Positions 35,729 through 47,481 of a stretch of DNA of 64,000 nucleotides are shown here, one piece after another. The translations under genes and the position numbers were made by a program. Origin of the DNA: Augochlora pura (Eukaryota > Arthropoda > Insecta > Hymenoptera > Halictidae); contig NC_135782.1 of NCBI RefSeq assembly GCF_028453695.1, forward strand, positions 10,230,001 to 10,294,000, read 5' to 3'. Positions within the stretch are counted from its first letter, which is position 1, and each line of letters opens with the position of its first letter. Below the pieces are notes generated by a model. That model was not told the origin of the DNA and did not search any database. It worked only from the letters and a program-made list of their open reading frames with translations.

Positions 35729-37289
35729 TTGAATTGAAAAACAAGCACTTGAATATTATTTCATACTTAAATTATTATTTGATATATTACTTTGTATGCG
35801 AACAATGTTAAAAGCAAACAGATGTTAACTGTTCCAATTACTCTCATAAATTAAAAGAAACATTACAGAAAACTTATTTTTCATGTGCGTTTCTGATATT
35901 CCTATAAGTTTATTTTCTCTGATAAAAATTAATCGTAGGAAATAAAATTTCCAACAGTTAATATAAATATAAATTCATGAAACGCTATATCAAATAATAA
36001 TTTCCAGTATATCTGAAGAAAATTTCAATTAATAATTTTCTTCAGCACAACATAAATAACTATTTTCAATACATATACTCGTCTCTATGACGTCAAATAA
36101 ACCTTGAAATATTATTTCATACAAACAAGAGTATTTCATTAACAATTTCCAATACTTTCCCAAATAACTTACCCAGGCCTGATCACCATGCTAACAACTC
36201 AATTACATGGCTGACTAGGCCCGGGGTCAGGAGACTAGAACTTCTTGCAGTGTGGGGACAGCGACTACCATGTCTGGTATACTGTATAGCGTAGTCACGT
36301 TATGTTGCCAACTATGGAGACATTACAGTACTTAGTTCGAAGGAATTTCTGGGCTTGATTTTCTACGCTTAACGCGTGATACACACCGGGCTCGGGGTGA
36401 CCCGGTAACCGCAGTCGAAGGGTTAACCGGGTCAAGAAAATCGAGTCTGAGGGAGAACAGAAAGCCGACCCTTTGAAATCCGTTTCGCGAACGATTTCTG
36501 TTCCCGAGGTGGCCTTAATGAGCGATAAGGTTATCGGACCAGATCCGAGGGAGTAGTTCGTGATTAAGACGTGAGAAACCGAGAATAAGAGGACTGACTG
36601 AATCATGGCAGGCGGGGGGATCACCTGCACACAGCCTGCTCTCCTAATTGCATTCCTGAGGATCGGCGTGGACGACGTGGCCGTGTAGGGAAATCAGGTA
36701 CAGCGTCACGCGCATAAGCCGGCGTTCCCGGGCTGCATACAAAACTGCATAATTCATCGGGCGCACTTAGGGTCCGGTTATCTGGCCGGCGAAACTTCGG
36801 ATCGTCCGAGGAACTTCGTCGGAACTTGTTCGCCCTTAATGAAGTTACGAGTTCGGGCCCTGAACGACGGATGCATCGCGACGAACGGTTTCGTTATCCA
36901 CGCTTTTGCATGTTTCAACGGGTCCACCGATGCCGGGTATTTATGTCTCCGAACTTAAGCTTGTTTAATACCGTTGTTTATTGAGGAGTTTACCACAGTG
37001 CTCGAATAAAACGAGAAACTGTTTTTTTAGGTATAACACAAATTCTTTGGTTTAGTTAACAAAAAGCTTAAGAATGATTAATACTTTTTCTTCTCTTTTT
37101 TATAACCTCACTTTCTCTTTCAGATTCTCACCATGATGAGATTAACACCGTGCACTTCATATTGCAGATGGTAATATTCCAGCATTCCAACAAATATAGG
37201 ATGTTCAAATAATTTAGACTATATGTTACTGAATTTAGCATTAGATGACAGGAAGAATTTTACTATTTAAAAATATATAATAATGCTGA
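35729..37289. other. AT-rich spacer and a GC-rich island at 36.17-36.96 kb
   Basis: The island is of balanced composition and unique, with a 111-codon minus-strand frame (36295-36630) that I do not recognise. GGGTTAACCGGG at 36428 is not paired with a MITE end. The rest is AT-rich. Confidence 0.4.
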
Positions 37290-37600
37290 TTCTTCAGATT
37301 TAACTTTATATTTTGCTGAAACTGACGATTTAACTTTAGATTTCAATGAAATTGATGATTTAGCTTTAGATTTTACTTATTCTTCAATTTTAGCTTTAGA
37401 TTTCACTGAATCTTCAGTTTCAGCATTAGATTTCGCTGTAACTAACGATTTGGCTTTAGATAACACAAGGAATTTTAATATTTGGTGCTGTATAACACAG
37501 GAATCTAAAGATTTAGCTTTAGATTTCACTGTACCTAATGATTTAGCTTTAGATTTCGCTGAAACTAACGATTTAGGTTTAGATAACACAAGGAAGTTTA
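37290..37600 (-). repeat. ~30-bp minisatellite
   Basis: About ten diverged copies of GATTTAGCTTTAGATTTCAC plus a TGAA.CT linker. Because the unit is close to a multiple of three, the minus strand gives a KAKSL-type repetitive frame, which should not be annotated as a protein. Confidence 0.85.
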
Positions 37601-39809
37601 CTATTTATAAGTATAATAACTACTATAAAGCTTCATTGAAAACATATAAACTTTTTAAGATACTTACGATCAGACTGCGGATCTTTAAACAAAATAAAAA
37701 TGATCTGCATCAATTGCAAAACACGGGAGTCAAGTGCAATGTTATTTGCTTGTAAAATAAAATTAAAAAATTGTAATTAACATATCGATATTTTTAGTTT
37801 CGTTTAATATTGTTCAATATTTTGTGTTTCAACTGTACATTTTTCCCATAAACGCATAAAATCCGCAATCTAGTTACGATTTATTGTGGCAGTTATGAGT
37901 TAAATCGGCAATTTTACACTTCTACAACGAAAATGAATTCATCGAATACAAAACAATACTAATCCATAAAGAATTTAAAAATACTGTTGTACTAGTTTCA
38001 AGTTATAAAAGAAATTATTAGTTGTTAAAATTATCCAAACTTTAATTCAAGTTATTAAACTATTGTAATAATTACTTTAATCTCTCCAGGCATGAATTTT
38101 TACAGTAGGGAACAATCTATTTAATTGCTTTTTTTTATTTATTACTCATTTAATTTCATTCGACGAGATTTTTTACGTATTGTTGAAGGATTCTGTGATA
38201 AATAGTTTTTCAACTTATTCTCATTTTCTTTACACTTAGAATAATCATAATTTTAAATAATAATAAAGATAAATTAATTGATACCGTATGAAAAGACCGA
38301 TGAAAAGACCGTAAAATAATTGACGCTAAATATTCGCATCAAATCCTTGTATTATCAATAACCCTAATCAATTATATTTTGCTGAACAATACCGATGCAC
38401 ACGTATATCGAATTTTCGCCAGGCGAAGACGGTCTCCAGATCGCAGCATAGCGTTGCACTTTCGTCGCGGCAGCACCCCCGGAACGGCGAAAAACCGGTG
38501 CGCCGCTTTCACGAGTATCACATTTTACTCTTTTTTTTTTTTTTTTTGTTTTAGTTTACGACCCGTTCGCACCGGGACATTTTATTAGTCAGCGATTTCG
38601 GAACTGTGTCTGCTCGCACGTTTCGGAGCCGCCGCGGAAATTTACGAGCCGCCGGATCATTCGTCACCAGCTCGATGCCGGAATGGTTCTCGCCGAGTTA
38701 CCTGCGCTTTTTATTGACGACGCACACCGGTCCCGGTTAGGTCCCCGTGTTAGGTCATCGATCCGACGCGTTGATGACTCCGATCGAGAGGCTCGCGCGC
38801 CGCGCCGGTTTTTCGCGGTTGTTGGACTGTGTCTATGGTGTGGAAAATAGGGGACCGTAGGGGGAACCGCTACGAAGGGGAGAGATTATGCAGACGTTTC
38901 GGTGACCTCTTTAGAAAGTGGTACGGCAATTTTAGGGCGCAGTAGAATCTCGATTGTGCGAGCTTATGGTATCTGGGTTCTTTATTGTATGCATTTATTT
39001 AACCAGCGATCGATTATAACAATAAAGCGAAGCGGCGTGTCACATGATTTGTTGGATGAGTTAGTAAAAATTTAATTTTCCCAGTCTTCTTCGTTACATG
39101 AAGAAGATCTCGTGAGAATATTTATTCATTTACGGTGCGTGAGAATTTTTGCAGATGTTGAGATTGTTCTAACAAACCGACAATATTTCTGCGATTATAA
39201 GCGCTGCAAGTTCTCGTGATTAGTATTATATTCATTCATTTATGACGCGTGAGCATTTTTAAATCGCAACAGGACGCATAAATTAACAGAGTCTAGTCGC
39301 ATCAGCAATTTCTTTTTAGAATAAAGAATCGTTTAGTCGACGAAGGAAACTGTTCTTTAATTGCAATTTCTGTAGAGCGACGTATGGCCATGAGAATTCT
39401 CATGAAAATCCACAGTCTATTCGTGACAGAGTGAAGTAAGGTACGTTAGATATCCCGTTTCGCGCATTTTGTTGCAGCCGTAAAAACGTACTTCAGTTTA
39501 CAACGAAGCATCATTTTACAACATATTTACTTCGTGAATGTAATTGAATTATTTTTATCGTTCCTTAACCATCTGGCTACGTATAACGAGTATATTCGTC
39601 AAAAAAAAGAAATGCAATTTTTGTTTAAATAAATATAAACGAGCTTGTCGAAGTCAATAAATTTGTTGATAATTGTTCGTTATCAACAAAATCGAGTACT
39701 ACTTTTAATTTAATAATGGAGGGGGTGGTTATATTACAACAAGCTCTGAAGTTTGAATAATTGGATAGTTACTTAGTTACCTGGATTAAATCTTCTTCAA
39801 TTTGTACAA
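37601..39809. other. spacer with a GC-rich island at 38.4-38.95 kb
   Basis: 37601-38370 is AT-rich and includes CCATAAACGCATAAAATCCG (37849-37868), a dispersed motif also seen at 41.43 kb. 38380-38950 is GC-rich with a T17 run (38531-38547). 38960-39809 is AT-rich with a lone TTAACCATCTGGCTACG end-like word at 39567. No gene recognised. Confidence 0.4.
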
Positions 39810-40058
39810 TTAACCCGTTGCACTACAACAATGAGTCAGACTCTTGGTGAAGATTTTATGCAAGCTCTACTAAATATAAATATTATTAATTTCTTCTACA
39901 TCGATGTAAAAATAAATTCACCTCTTATCAAGGTCTAGAAACAAAAGTACATAAAGACATAAAGACAATGAAACAAAAAAAAAATCGTCTAGTCCTATTA
40001 TTAAAAATATTGAGGGCAAATAAGTGCTAATCAACGTAGCGCGAAACTACAGGGTTAA
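39810..40058. mobile_element. TTAA MITE, family shared with 11.4 kb
   Basis: 249 bp between TTAA at 39810-39813 and 40055-40058. The left end TTAACCCGTTGCACTACAAC is followed by the palindromic word GAGTCAGACTC (39832-39842). It aligns in reverse with 11364-11613. No coding capacity. Confidence 0.8.
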
Positions 40059-41450
40059 TATCGTAGTGTGTTAAAAGTCTCCTATAGTGCGAAATGTAAA
40101 TGCGAAACGTATTTGTAAAATAAAAATTAATAAAGTAGTTCAAGAACTGTGAAAATTGTTCGATTTTGGACAGTTCGTCTACGGGAACGGCGATGAAAGC
40201 GGTGAAATTTCGTGAGACGTGGTATTATGGGACGCCAAGCGACAGTGCAAATGCAATAAGACAAAGCCGGGCGTTGAAGTGGCAAATGGCTCCTTTTAAT
40301 TGGTAACGGGATTTATAATTTATTCAGGCTTTGGTAAACTTCCAGGGACGACGGACGAGTGGAAAGTTGCAGAATGCTTTTAGCAGTATCGGTTGAACGG
40401 CATCTAAAATTTATCGTCGCCGCGCTTGTTAATCCGTGGAAGAGTGTGTTTGGATTACGGGCCAAATTTGTGAAGGCAGAATTATTGACTGGCGTACATG
40501 GAGCGGCATTAATAACCCATTGAGAATCGGGGAGAAACTAATCACTTAGAACATGACTAATGGCCCTAACGACACATCGTGTTCTACGCCGACCCGATCC
40601 GCTGGAATCCACGTTTTCGATTGTCAAGTTTGCAATGCCAGAGCGTAGGAGCCAATTATTGTGTCATGTTGACTGACTTCGAGAGTTTCCACTATTAATA
40701 ACAACTTCGGCAATTTAATTTATATTTTTCAAGTTATGTCAAAGTGAATTTCATTCTTGTATTGATTTTCCTATGAAACAAGCATTCTTTTCATATTAGG
40801 AGAAAGAAAAGAAAATGATCTGAGCCCAGTTATGCCCCCTCCCTGAAATTTAATATTTAATATCCTTTCATAAATTTTGTATTTTGTTAAAAGAATTTTA
40901 TAATATTATAGCAGTATTGGATATGACTGCTTTAATCAAATTTTATATTTATATTTCTTTTTCTTTAAATGTAGATATAAGATTAGACGTTATGTAGGCC
41001 TTATGTCGTACATTAATTAACGCATTCAGTAAAAATAAGTTCAATTCCTATGCCCAGTAAATGAACTACTGAAACTGGAGCTAGAAACAAGGATACAAAT
41101 AAACAATTATCTATAATCTTAAACGTTTTGCCAATACAATTAACATTGCGACATCTTAGCTAAACGATTGATTTTACTGCAAATATTAATCTTCATTCGT
41201 TCAGGAATTTCTTAAACTTTTTCATAACCTTCACATAACCTATAAGCAATTAATTGAATTTAAAAGAAACTATTGAATATGTCTTATTCGATAAATACTA
41301 TTTTGTATATATAAGTTACTCGATTGTGATTTTTTTATAAAATAAATACTGTCTGCAAGAGATGGATTTTAAACAGCTAGTTCTTTCTTTTAACCTTTCT
41401 ACGACTTTATATTGCGACTTCTCCATTTTGCCATAAATGCATAAAATCCG
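40059..41450. other. mixed spacer
   Basis: 40180-40680 is of balanced composition and repeat-free, a possible conserved non-coding block. 40690-41450 is AT-rich. 41428-41450 reads GCCATAAATGCATAAAATCC and abuts the next MITE; it is the same motif that makes up the minisatellite beyond it. Confidence 0.35.
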
Positions 41451-41779
41451 TTAACCACTTCGGTACGGCGCGCATCGGCCACGAAATTGTGCCCACAGCC
41501 GGCACTCTCCATTCGCATGCTACTTCGTGCATCGACAGTGAATCCGTTTTGCTCTTTTACAGATCTTTGACGAGAAAAGCTAATTTATGTGTATTTCTGG
41601 ACGTAAACACTGCAATTGTAGAGATAAGGCAAAAGTTCTTGGCAGTCGACTATAGTCGACTATAGTCGATGCTCGGCCGTGTGCGTTCATATCACGGCCG
41701 TCGACTATAGTCGACACTCGGCTGTGCGTGTTCATCTGTGGCCGTCGACTATAGTCGACGCTCGTACCGAAGTGGTTAA
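41451..41779. mobile_element. TTAA MITE inserted at the start of a minisatellite
   Basis: 329 bp between TTAA at 41451-41454 and 41776-41779. The ends match over TTAACCACTTCGGTACG. Inside the right half are three palindromic GTCGACTATAGTCGA(C) units (from 41646, 41700 and 41745). Its left flank ATAAATGCATAAAATCCG and right flank ATGCATAAAATCTAC are minisatellite-like, so the MITE landed in a TTAA of the array or its precursor. Confidence 0.8.
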
Positions 41780-41995
41780 ATGCATAAAATCTACTAAATA
41801 CATAAAATCTATTAAATGCATAAAGTCTATTAAATGCATAAAGTCTATTAAATGCATAAAGTCTATTAAATGGATAAAATCTACTAAATACATAAAATCG
41901 ATTAAATGTATAAAGTCTATTAAATGCATAGTCTATTAAATACATAAAATCTAATAAATGCATAAAATCTACTAAATACATAAAATCTATTAAAT

Positions 41996-42095
41996 NNNNN
42001 NNNNNNNNNNNNNNNNNNNNNNNNNNNNNNNNNNNNNNNNNNNNNNNNNNNNNNNNNNNNNNNNNNNNNNNNNNNNNNNNNNNNNNNNNNNNNNN
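41996..42095. other. assembly gap (100 N)
   Basis: Exactly 100 undetermined bases, the usual placeholder for unknown length. Sequence on both sides is nearly the same (MITE right end plus array), so true content and copy number here are unknown. Confidence 0.98.
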
Positions 42096-42190
42096 CACGC
42101 ACAGCCGAGTGTCGACTATAGTCGACACTCGGCTGTGCGTGTTCATCTGTGGCCGTCGACTATAGTCGACGCTCGTACCGAAGTGGTTAA
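42096..42190. mobile_element. second copy of the MITE right end, with 46-bp palindrome
   Basis: 42096-42141 is a perfect 46-bp palindrome centred on GTCGACTATAGTCGAC. From 42118 to the TTAA at 42187-42190 the sequence repeats the right end of the 41451 MITE without change. The left arm of the palindrome is not present in the first copy. It is either a genuine inverted duplication or a product of misassembly. Confidence 0.75.
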
Positions 42191-42750
42191 ATGCATAAAA
42201 TCTACTAAATACATAAAATCTATTAAATGCATAAAATCTACTAAATACATAAAATCTATTAAATGCATAAAGTCTATTAAATGCATAAAGTCTATTAAAT
42301 GCATAAAGTCTATTAAATGGATAAAATCTACTAAATACATAAAATCGATTAAATGTATAAAGTCTATTAAATGCATAGTCTATTAAATACATAAAATCTA
42401 ATAAATGCATAAAATCTACTAAATACATAAAATCTATTAAATATATAAAATCTGTTAAATGCATAAAATCTACTAAATACATAAAATCTATTAAATGCAT
42501 AAAGTCTATTAAATATATAAAATCTGTTAAATTCATAAAATCTACTAAATACATAAAATCTATTAAATGCATAAAATCGATTAAAGGTATAGAATCTGTT
42601 AAATGCATAAAATCTACTAAATACATAAAATCTATATAAAATCTATTAAATGCACAAAGCGTATTAAATACAAAAAATCTATTAAATGTATAAAATCTAC
42701 TAAATAAACAAAGTCTATTAAATGCATGAAATCTATGAAATGCATAAAGT

Positions 42751-44770
42751 CTATTCATCGCGGTACGCAGAAAATTCGAACCCGTGCGTGGCGTTACATT
42801 GTCAAGAAGTTACAGTCGGTAATTGGACGAATCGGAATAAATAGAGCTGGTTTTAGAATAATAGGAAGTTCATTTGATAGGCCGGACCAAGGGATTCATA
42901 ATTTATGGTGTGTATGGGAATGAAGAGATCGAGGTACATTCCAACACCCCTCGAATTCGAATAGCTAACTCAGTTCAGTTCGCATTACAAAAGTGAACTC
43001 CACTCTAACAAGCTACATCGCTGCCCGAAAGTTTCGAGCACGTTCCGCTCTTCAGATAAATGAAGCTTTTCCGTACACGAGTACTTGTTTTCATGAAAAA
43101 CTATTACGCGCTTCGAAGAAATTCCTTTTGCATGACTTCGTATGATGGCTGCACCGCCATTGCAAAATATCCTTTGGAATAGCGGGTCTCTTAAAACCTG
43201 CGGATTTCACTCGTCACATTTCACTCGAACGTAAGAATTTTCACTGAAATTGTGCGATGCTATACATAATAACAAAAAAAACTATTCATGTTAATTAAAA
43301 CAAGTGCCATTTCTTTTCTAAGAATCTTTTCAGTCCAGATTACTGATATATTGTATCTGTTAACAAATATTAATGCAGATAACAGATATCTAATCTGTTA
43401 ACAAGCATATAAAATAAAGTAAAAATACAGTTTACTAAACAACGTATTATTGAAATATTAATGCAAATAATATGTTAGTAATAATAATTATAAGAATATA
43501 TGCTAAATAAAATTTTTGAGAAAGAAAAAAAGAAATGAAAAAAATATTAGAGAAAGAGAGAGAGAGAGAGAGGGAGAGTTTCAATTAAACCAAATCGATG
43601 TGAAAGCTTCTTAAAACGAAATCTTCCGGTTGCATATTAAAAACAAATAAAATAACAAAATTATTCTTTATTTCCAATTTATATTATTTCAAATGGATCG
43701 ATATTATTTATAATACATATTTAAACAACAGTATAATGGCTCGAAGTTAATTATTTCTAATAGTTATTTGCCGTTTTCATTTCGACTAAAATTTGTTCAG
43801 GTCTCGAAAATAAAAATGGGGCAACGAAAAAAAGAAATATACGCAAACACAAAGTTCAGCGATTATCTTAATGAAACTGACGCGTTGCCTGTATCATTTA
43901 TTCATTGTCATCGTTTACTCTCTCAATGTTTCGTCGAAACTGCCAAACTAAATGATTGATGCGTAATACCTTCCAATCATTTATCACTGTGAAAAACGTG
44001 GAAGAGGTCGCACCGGATTTACGATCCGACGGCGAAATAAACTCCGAATAATAAAAAAAAAATATCGAAAGCGCGCTCGCAATAAGAAACTAATTTTCCT
44101 CGATTCGTAAACATCCTCGACGTCCACGGGTTCTTACTTTTTACAATCGCCGTCGTGCACCCGGCGGCTCCCGGTTCGTCTCGAACAGAATTCACATCCA
44201 GGGACAGCAATCGATGTTAATTCTGTTGTTGGCTCCGGTATCATTCGATTTTCCGGACGGATACGTAAATGCACAAACACCGAATGAATTTCATTCCTCT
44301 TTTTAGTCAAACAAAATTCGACGGTGGCCCGTCGATACGTTTACCCTGATATACCGCCGGTTATTCGATTAACTCTCAAACTCGATTCTCTCCAGGATTT
44401 CATAGATACCAATGCCCATATCCATTCGAATCTTCGCCTGTCAATGTATTCTCTTGTTTCGAAGTGTTTCTAGCTATTCCTTTTTCGAACGGCTACAAAT
44501 TTTCATCAATATTTTATATAAAAATATACTGTGCCATTTGGCAACCTGCACAAGATTCTATTTAATAAAAAATAATATACGTAAAAATTTTCTGATTTTC
44601 TTTGACAAAAAATTATTTATTTGGTCGAATTATTTTGGTCAATTATTTGGTCGAAGGTTGATCAGCTTAAAAATTCTAATCTTTGTCGCGGATACTCGTT
44701 TGAATGATAGACAATATCTATATCTCTAACAAAATGACGCACTATACAATATCTATATCTATAACAAGAA
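42751..44770. other. spacer, mixed composition
   Basis: 42751-43260 is of balanced GC. 43261-43760 is AT-rich with a (GA)n run at 43551-43578. 43980-44400 is GC-richer, and 44440-44770 AT-rich. Short frames only, none recognised. Confidence 0.4.
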
Positions 44771-44775
44771 TGATT

Positions 44776-45600
44776 ATAACCCTCCGCCTCCTATGTCGGA
44801 GTCATTCGTGACTCGTTGTAACGTACACAGTGCCGAAGTTGTCTGTGTGCTAGTACCAAAGAGACCGCCAATGTTTACACCGGCCCCACCATAATGCCGT
44901 TATTATATTCCCGACAATAATCCCACCATAATAGGAAACGCCGCTGATTTTGAGGCAGATTAGTTGTATACAACACTTTGAGAGAGAAAGACGTGCGCCA
45001 AGAGTTCTATTATATATATTTACTAATTTATCATTCATTATTTCCATTATTTTTGTTATCTTTGTTGTCGTTATATTCGTTTATTACTTGGTAAAATGTC
45101 CACCTCTCAAAAAATGATCTATTTCTTATTGATGAGATTGAAGAAGAGGATCTTCACAATTGTGAACAATCATCTGATGGTGAAAGTGCATCTAACAGCG
45201 ATGCTGAACCGGAAGAACAAAATTCTGGTTCGGATGAAGAAGATGCACCAGAATCTGCAGAAAGTGTAGAAGTATCTAGTCGTAATTGGCAACATATTGC
45301 ATCAATGGACACTACAATGTTGCGAAATCTTCCACGCAAATGTTCACTTACCGAACAAAGTGAACATATAGAAACAGAAGATGAGTGCTTCCATTTATTT
45401 ATCAATGACGAAATAATAGACGATATCATAATAGTCAATAATAGTTAATATTAACTAATTATAATAGTCATAATATTCAAACTCGTAAAAACCATCAAAC
45501 AAAGAAGTACATTTCTATTTCATTTCTACTTAAAACTGAATGACGAAAACTTATGATTGCTATGCTACCGGGGTCAAGACCGACCCGGGCACCGCCGCGC
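44776..45600 (+). mobile_element. decayed piggyBac-like transposon, right end uncertain
   Basis: The left end is ATAACCCTCCGCCTCCTATG, with TTAA mutated, followed by a perfect hairpin GAGTCATTCGTGACTC (44810-44825). It aligns with the left end of the 23662 MITE. A ~270-bp leader precedes a broken transposase N-terminus (45096-45448). After that the element is deleted. A palindromic CCGGGGTC..GACCCGGG at 45568-45589 may be its other subterminal hairpin, but no TTAA end follows. Confidence 0.55.
45096..45448 (+). pseudogene. piggyBac-like transposase, N-terminal fragment
   Basis: The frame ending at TAA 45446-45448 encodes an acidic Asp/Glu/Ser-rich stretch (IDEIEEEDL, then EPEEQ and SDEEDAPESAES) followed by ECFHLFINDEIIDDI. 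This is the layout of piggyBac transposases just before their DDE domain (acidic N-terminus, then ECF.LFF.DE-like motif). The only upstream ATG (45096) is one base out of frame, with an A-run at 45109-45114 as the probable site of the lost base. The catalytic domain and C-terminal Cys-rich finger are missing. About 117 codons remain of a family near 600. Non-functional. Confidence 0.6.
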
Positions 45601-46265
45601 GTCGCAGATCCGAATCTGTCGAATCGAATTGGAAACAGTGTTCTGCGGTAAAGATGAGATCCAGAGCGTGAGTCTGATGTTATCCGACGCGGCGGTTGAA
45701 AATGATTTAATACGGTACGGTGACCGGAGGGGTGGGAGGTCAGGAGGCGAACGGCGCGAGGGGGTGAGGTTACGTCATTGTGGAACAATAATCGCGTTAT
45801 CGAAGTTTACGCGACGCGGCGAAATTGCTAGGCATCGGCGATCCGAAGTTGAGCACGGTCCGCGGAGTTCGAAAAGTTGCCTAATTGTCGGATATTACGG
45901 GATGATCGTGCTGGATCGGGAATTAGCTCCGGCGTGGGGGTGGTTAGTGGGGGGTAGGTGGTAGAGACGATCGATGTCTCGAGACCGGCGACGCACTCGG
46001 TCCGGCAAATTTTTACGGTTTCCGGGAGGGGGGGGAGGGGGGGGGGGGGGGGGACCAGCGGCCGCGAACCACGAAGAGAGAACAGCCCCTCGCCGCGATC
46101 AATCGATCGGCCTTTCGTAAAAGCTGCTTCGCGGCTAACCAGAAGCAAGGTCGGCCAATATTCAACTTTACTTTCAATACGCGCATCTCTAAAAATACCG
46201 GTTAGGTGTGCCGGCGCGAATCGATACGGCGTTAAGAATAAACCGGGGCGAGAGGATTCGCGAAT
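45601..46265. other. GC-rich island with G-rich run
   Basis: CpG-rich, unique, with mirrored open frames of little meaning. A G-dominated run at 46024-46053 could form a G-quadruplex. No gene recognised. Confidence 0.4.
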
Positions 46266-47450
46266 CTGCTAATCTGATAATCTGTGGGTACTAGGTTCGG
46301 ATTGCGATCGTATCTACAGTCGGCCGCATAAGTGGTCGTTCACGTTTCAACACTAGAGCAAACTGACTGGTTTCTGATTTTGTCTTTCACAGTTCACGAT
46401 ATAAAGATATTTATAGGAGAAATTTTTAAGTACATTTTTTATCGAAGTATATTGTAGGGTTTATTTTGGAAGTAAGTCCCACGAAACTCCGTGATAATAA
46501 TAATACGACAACTAAAGACACCTTCGTTTAACAATAACAAGTACAACAGTTTATTATCAATGTCCCACGACTTACAACAAGAATGATAACGACAATGACA
46601 ACGGCAACGCAACAACTTTGACAACAACAACGACTTGACAACAACAACGACTTCAACAACTACGACTTCTTCACGCCACGGTTCTCCTTCGAATGCCACG
46701 ATCTTCTCCGCCCGTTCTTTCGCCCTTGCTAGTTCTTTTCCAAATTATCCTACTCTCTTTCTCTCTCTCTCTTGCATCCATACTCTTTCGCCCTGCCTCA
46801 CTCGCTATCTCATTCTTACTCATTCTCTCTCTTCCTTTTTTATTTCCCTCTCGCTCACTCACACTGTATCTTTCGGGCACGCAGGATTTCGAGGAACCTA
46901 AGCAATAGACTCAAGCCACTCGAAGTCGCCCAAACACTCTGTCGCCATCCGTCCCATTCATTACCATTTTATGACACTCGACCATGCATACCCGGAAAAA
47001 ACCCTACAATATATTATAATAGATATTGCACGAAGTTTCAATAATATACATTATTGCTAATCTGATAATCGGTGGCTTCTGGGTTTGGATTGCGATCGTA
47101 TCTACAGTCGGCCGCATAAGTGGTCGTTCACGTTTCAACACTAGAGCAAACTGACTGGTTTCTGATTTTGTCTTTCACAGTTCTTGATATAAAGATATTT
47201 CCAGGAGAAATTTTTACGTAAATTTGTTTTGATCGAAGTATATATAACATACAGTCAGTCGCATAAGTATGTATTCGTCCACGTTTTAACACTAGAACAA
47301 AATGACTGGTTTTTAATTTTGTCATTCAAACTGCCTGATATTATAAAGATATTTCTAGGAGAAAATTTTAAGTATGCTTTTTTATCAAGGTATATATTAT
47401 AATAAATATTGTACGAAATTTAAATAATATTCATAACAATATACATTAGT
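46266..47450 (+). repeat. three tandem ~200-bp units with Tc1-like start
   Basis: The units start CAGTCGGCCGCATAAGT (46317 and 47105) or CAGTCAGTCGCATAAGT (47252) after TA, which resembles Tc1-type termini. Units 1 and 2 also share the upstream word CTAATCTGATAATC. Unit 1 is split by the solo-LTR-like insertion (46453-47008). Unit 3 is intact and shows the empty site. No transposase remains. Confidence 0.8.
46453..47008 (+). mobile_element. solo-LTR-like insertion, 556 bp
   Basis: It begins TGTAGGGTTT and ends AAACCCTACA (10-bp inverted ends, TG..CA), flanked by a 4-bp duplication ATAT (46449-46452 and 47009-47012). Removing it and one ATAT restores the sequence found uninterrupted in tandem unit 3 (GGTATATATTATAATAAA, near 47390). 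No PBS, gag or pol is adjacent, so it is a solo LTR, or less likely a short DNA element. Related copies lie at 59.4 and 62 kb. The CT-rich interior produces Ser/Leu-rich frames of no meaning. Confidence 0.75.
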
Positions 47451-47481
47451 CGCCTTTAGGGCTCGGTAGTACTAGTGTTAA
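47286..47481. mobile_element. possible TTAA MITE with CACTAG ends
   Basis: Left TTAACACTAGAAC (47286); right, inward, TTAACACTAGTAC (ending 47481); 12 of 13 match. It overlaps tandem unit 3. The left half also belongs to the Tc1-like repeat, so the pairing could be fortuitous. Confidence 0.4.

Larger units (their letters stand above)
41780..42750 (+). repeat. 18-bp minisatellite, interrupted by gap and MITE end
   Basis: Repeats of CATAAAATCTACTAAATA and close variants: about 12 units before the gap and about 31 after position 42191. The 18-bp period keeps all frames open, so the apparent 392-residue minus-strand frame (Asp-Phe-Met-Tyr-Leu type repeats) is an artefact. Positions 41996-42190 hold the gap and a second MITE end. 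Confidence 0.95.

Noticed and set aside
41580..42758. 392-residue minus-strand open frame
   Set aside because: It is a translation of an 18-bp minisatellite and of the N gap; an 18-bp period keeps frames open automatically.
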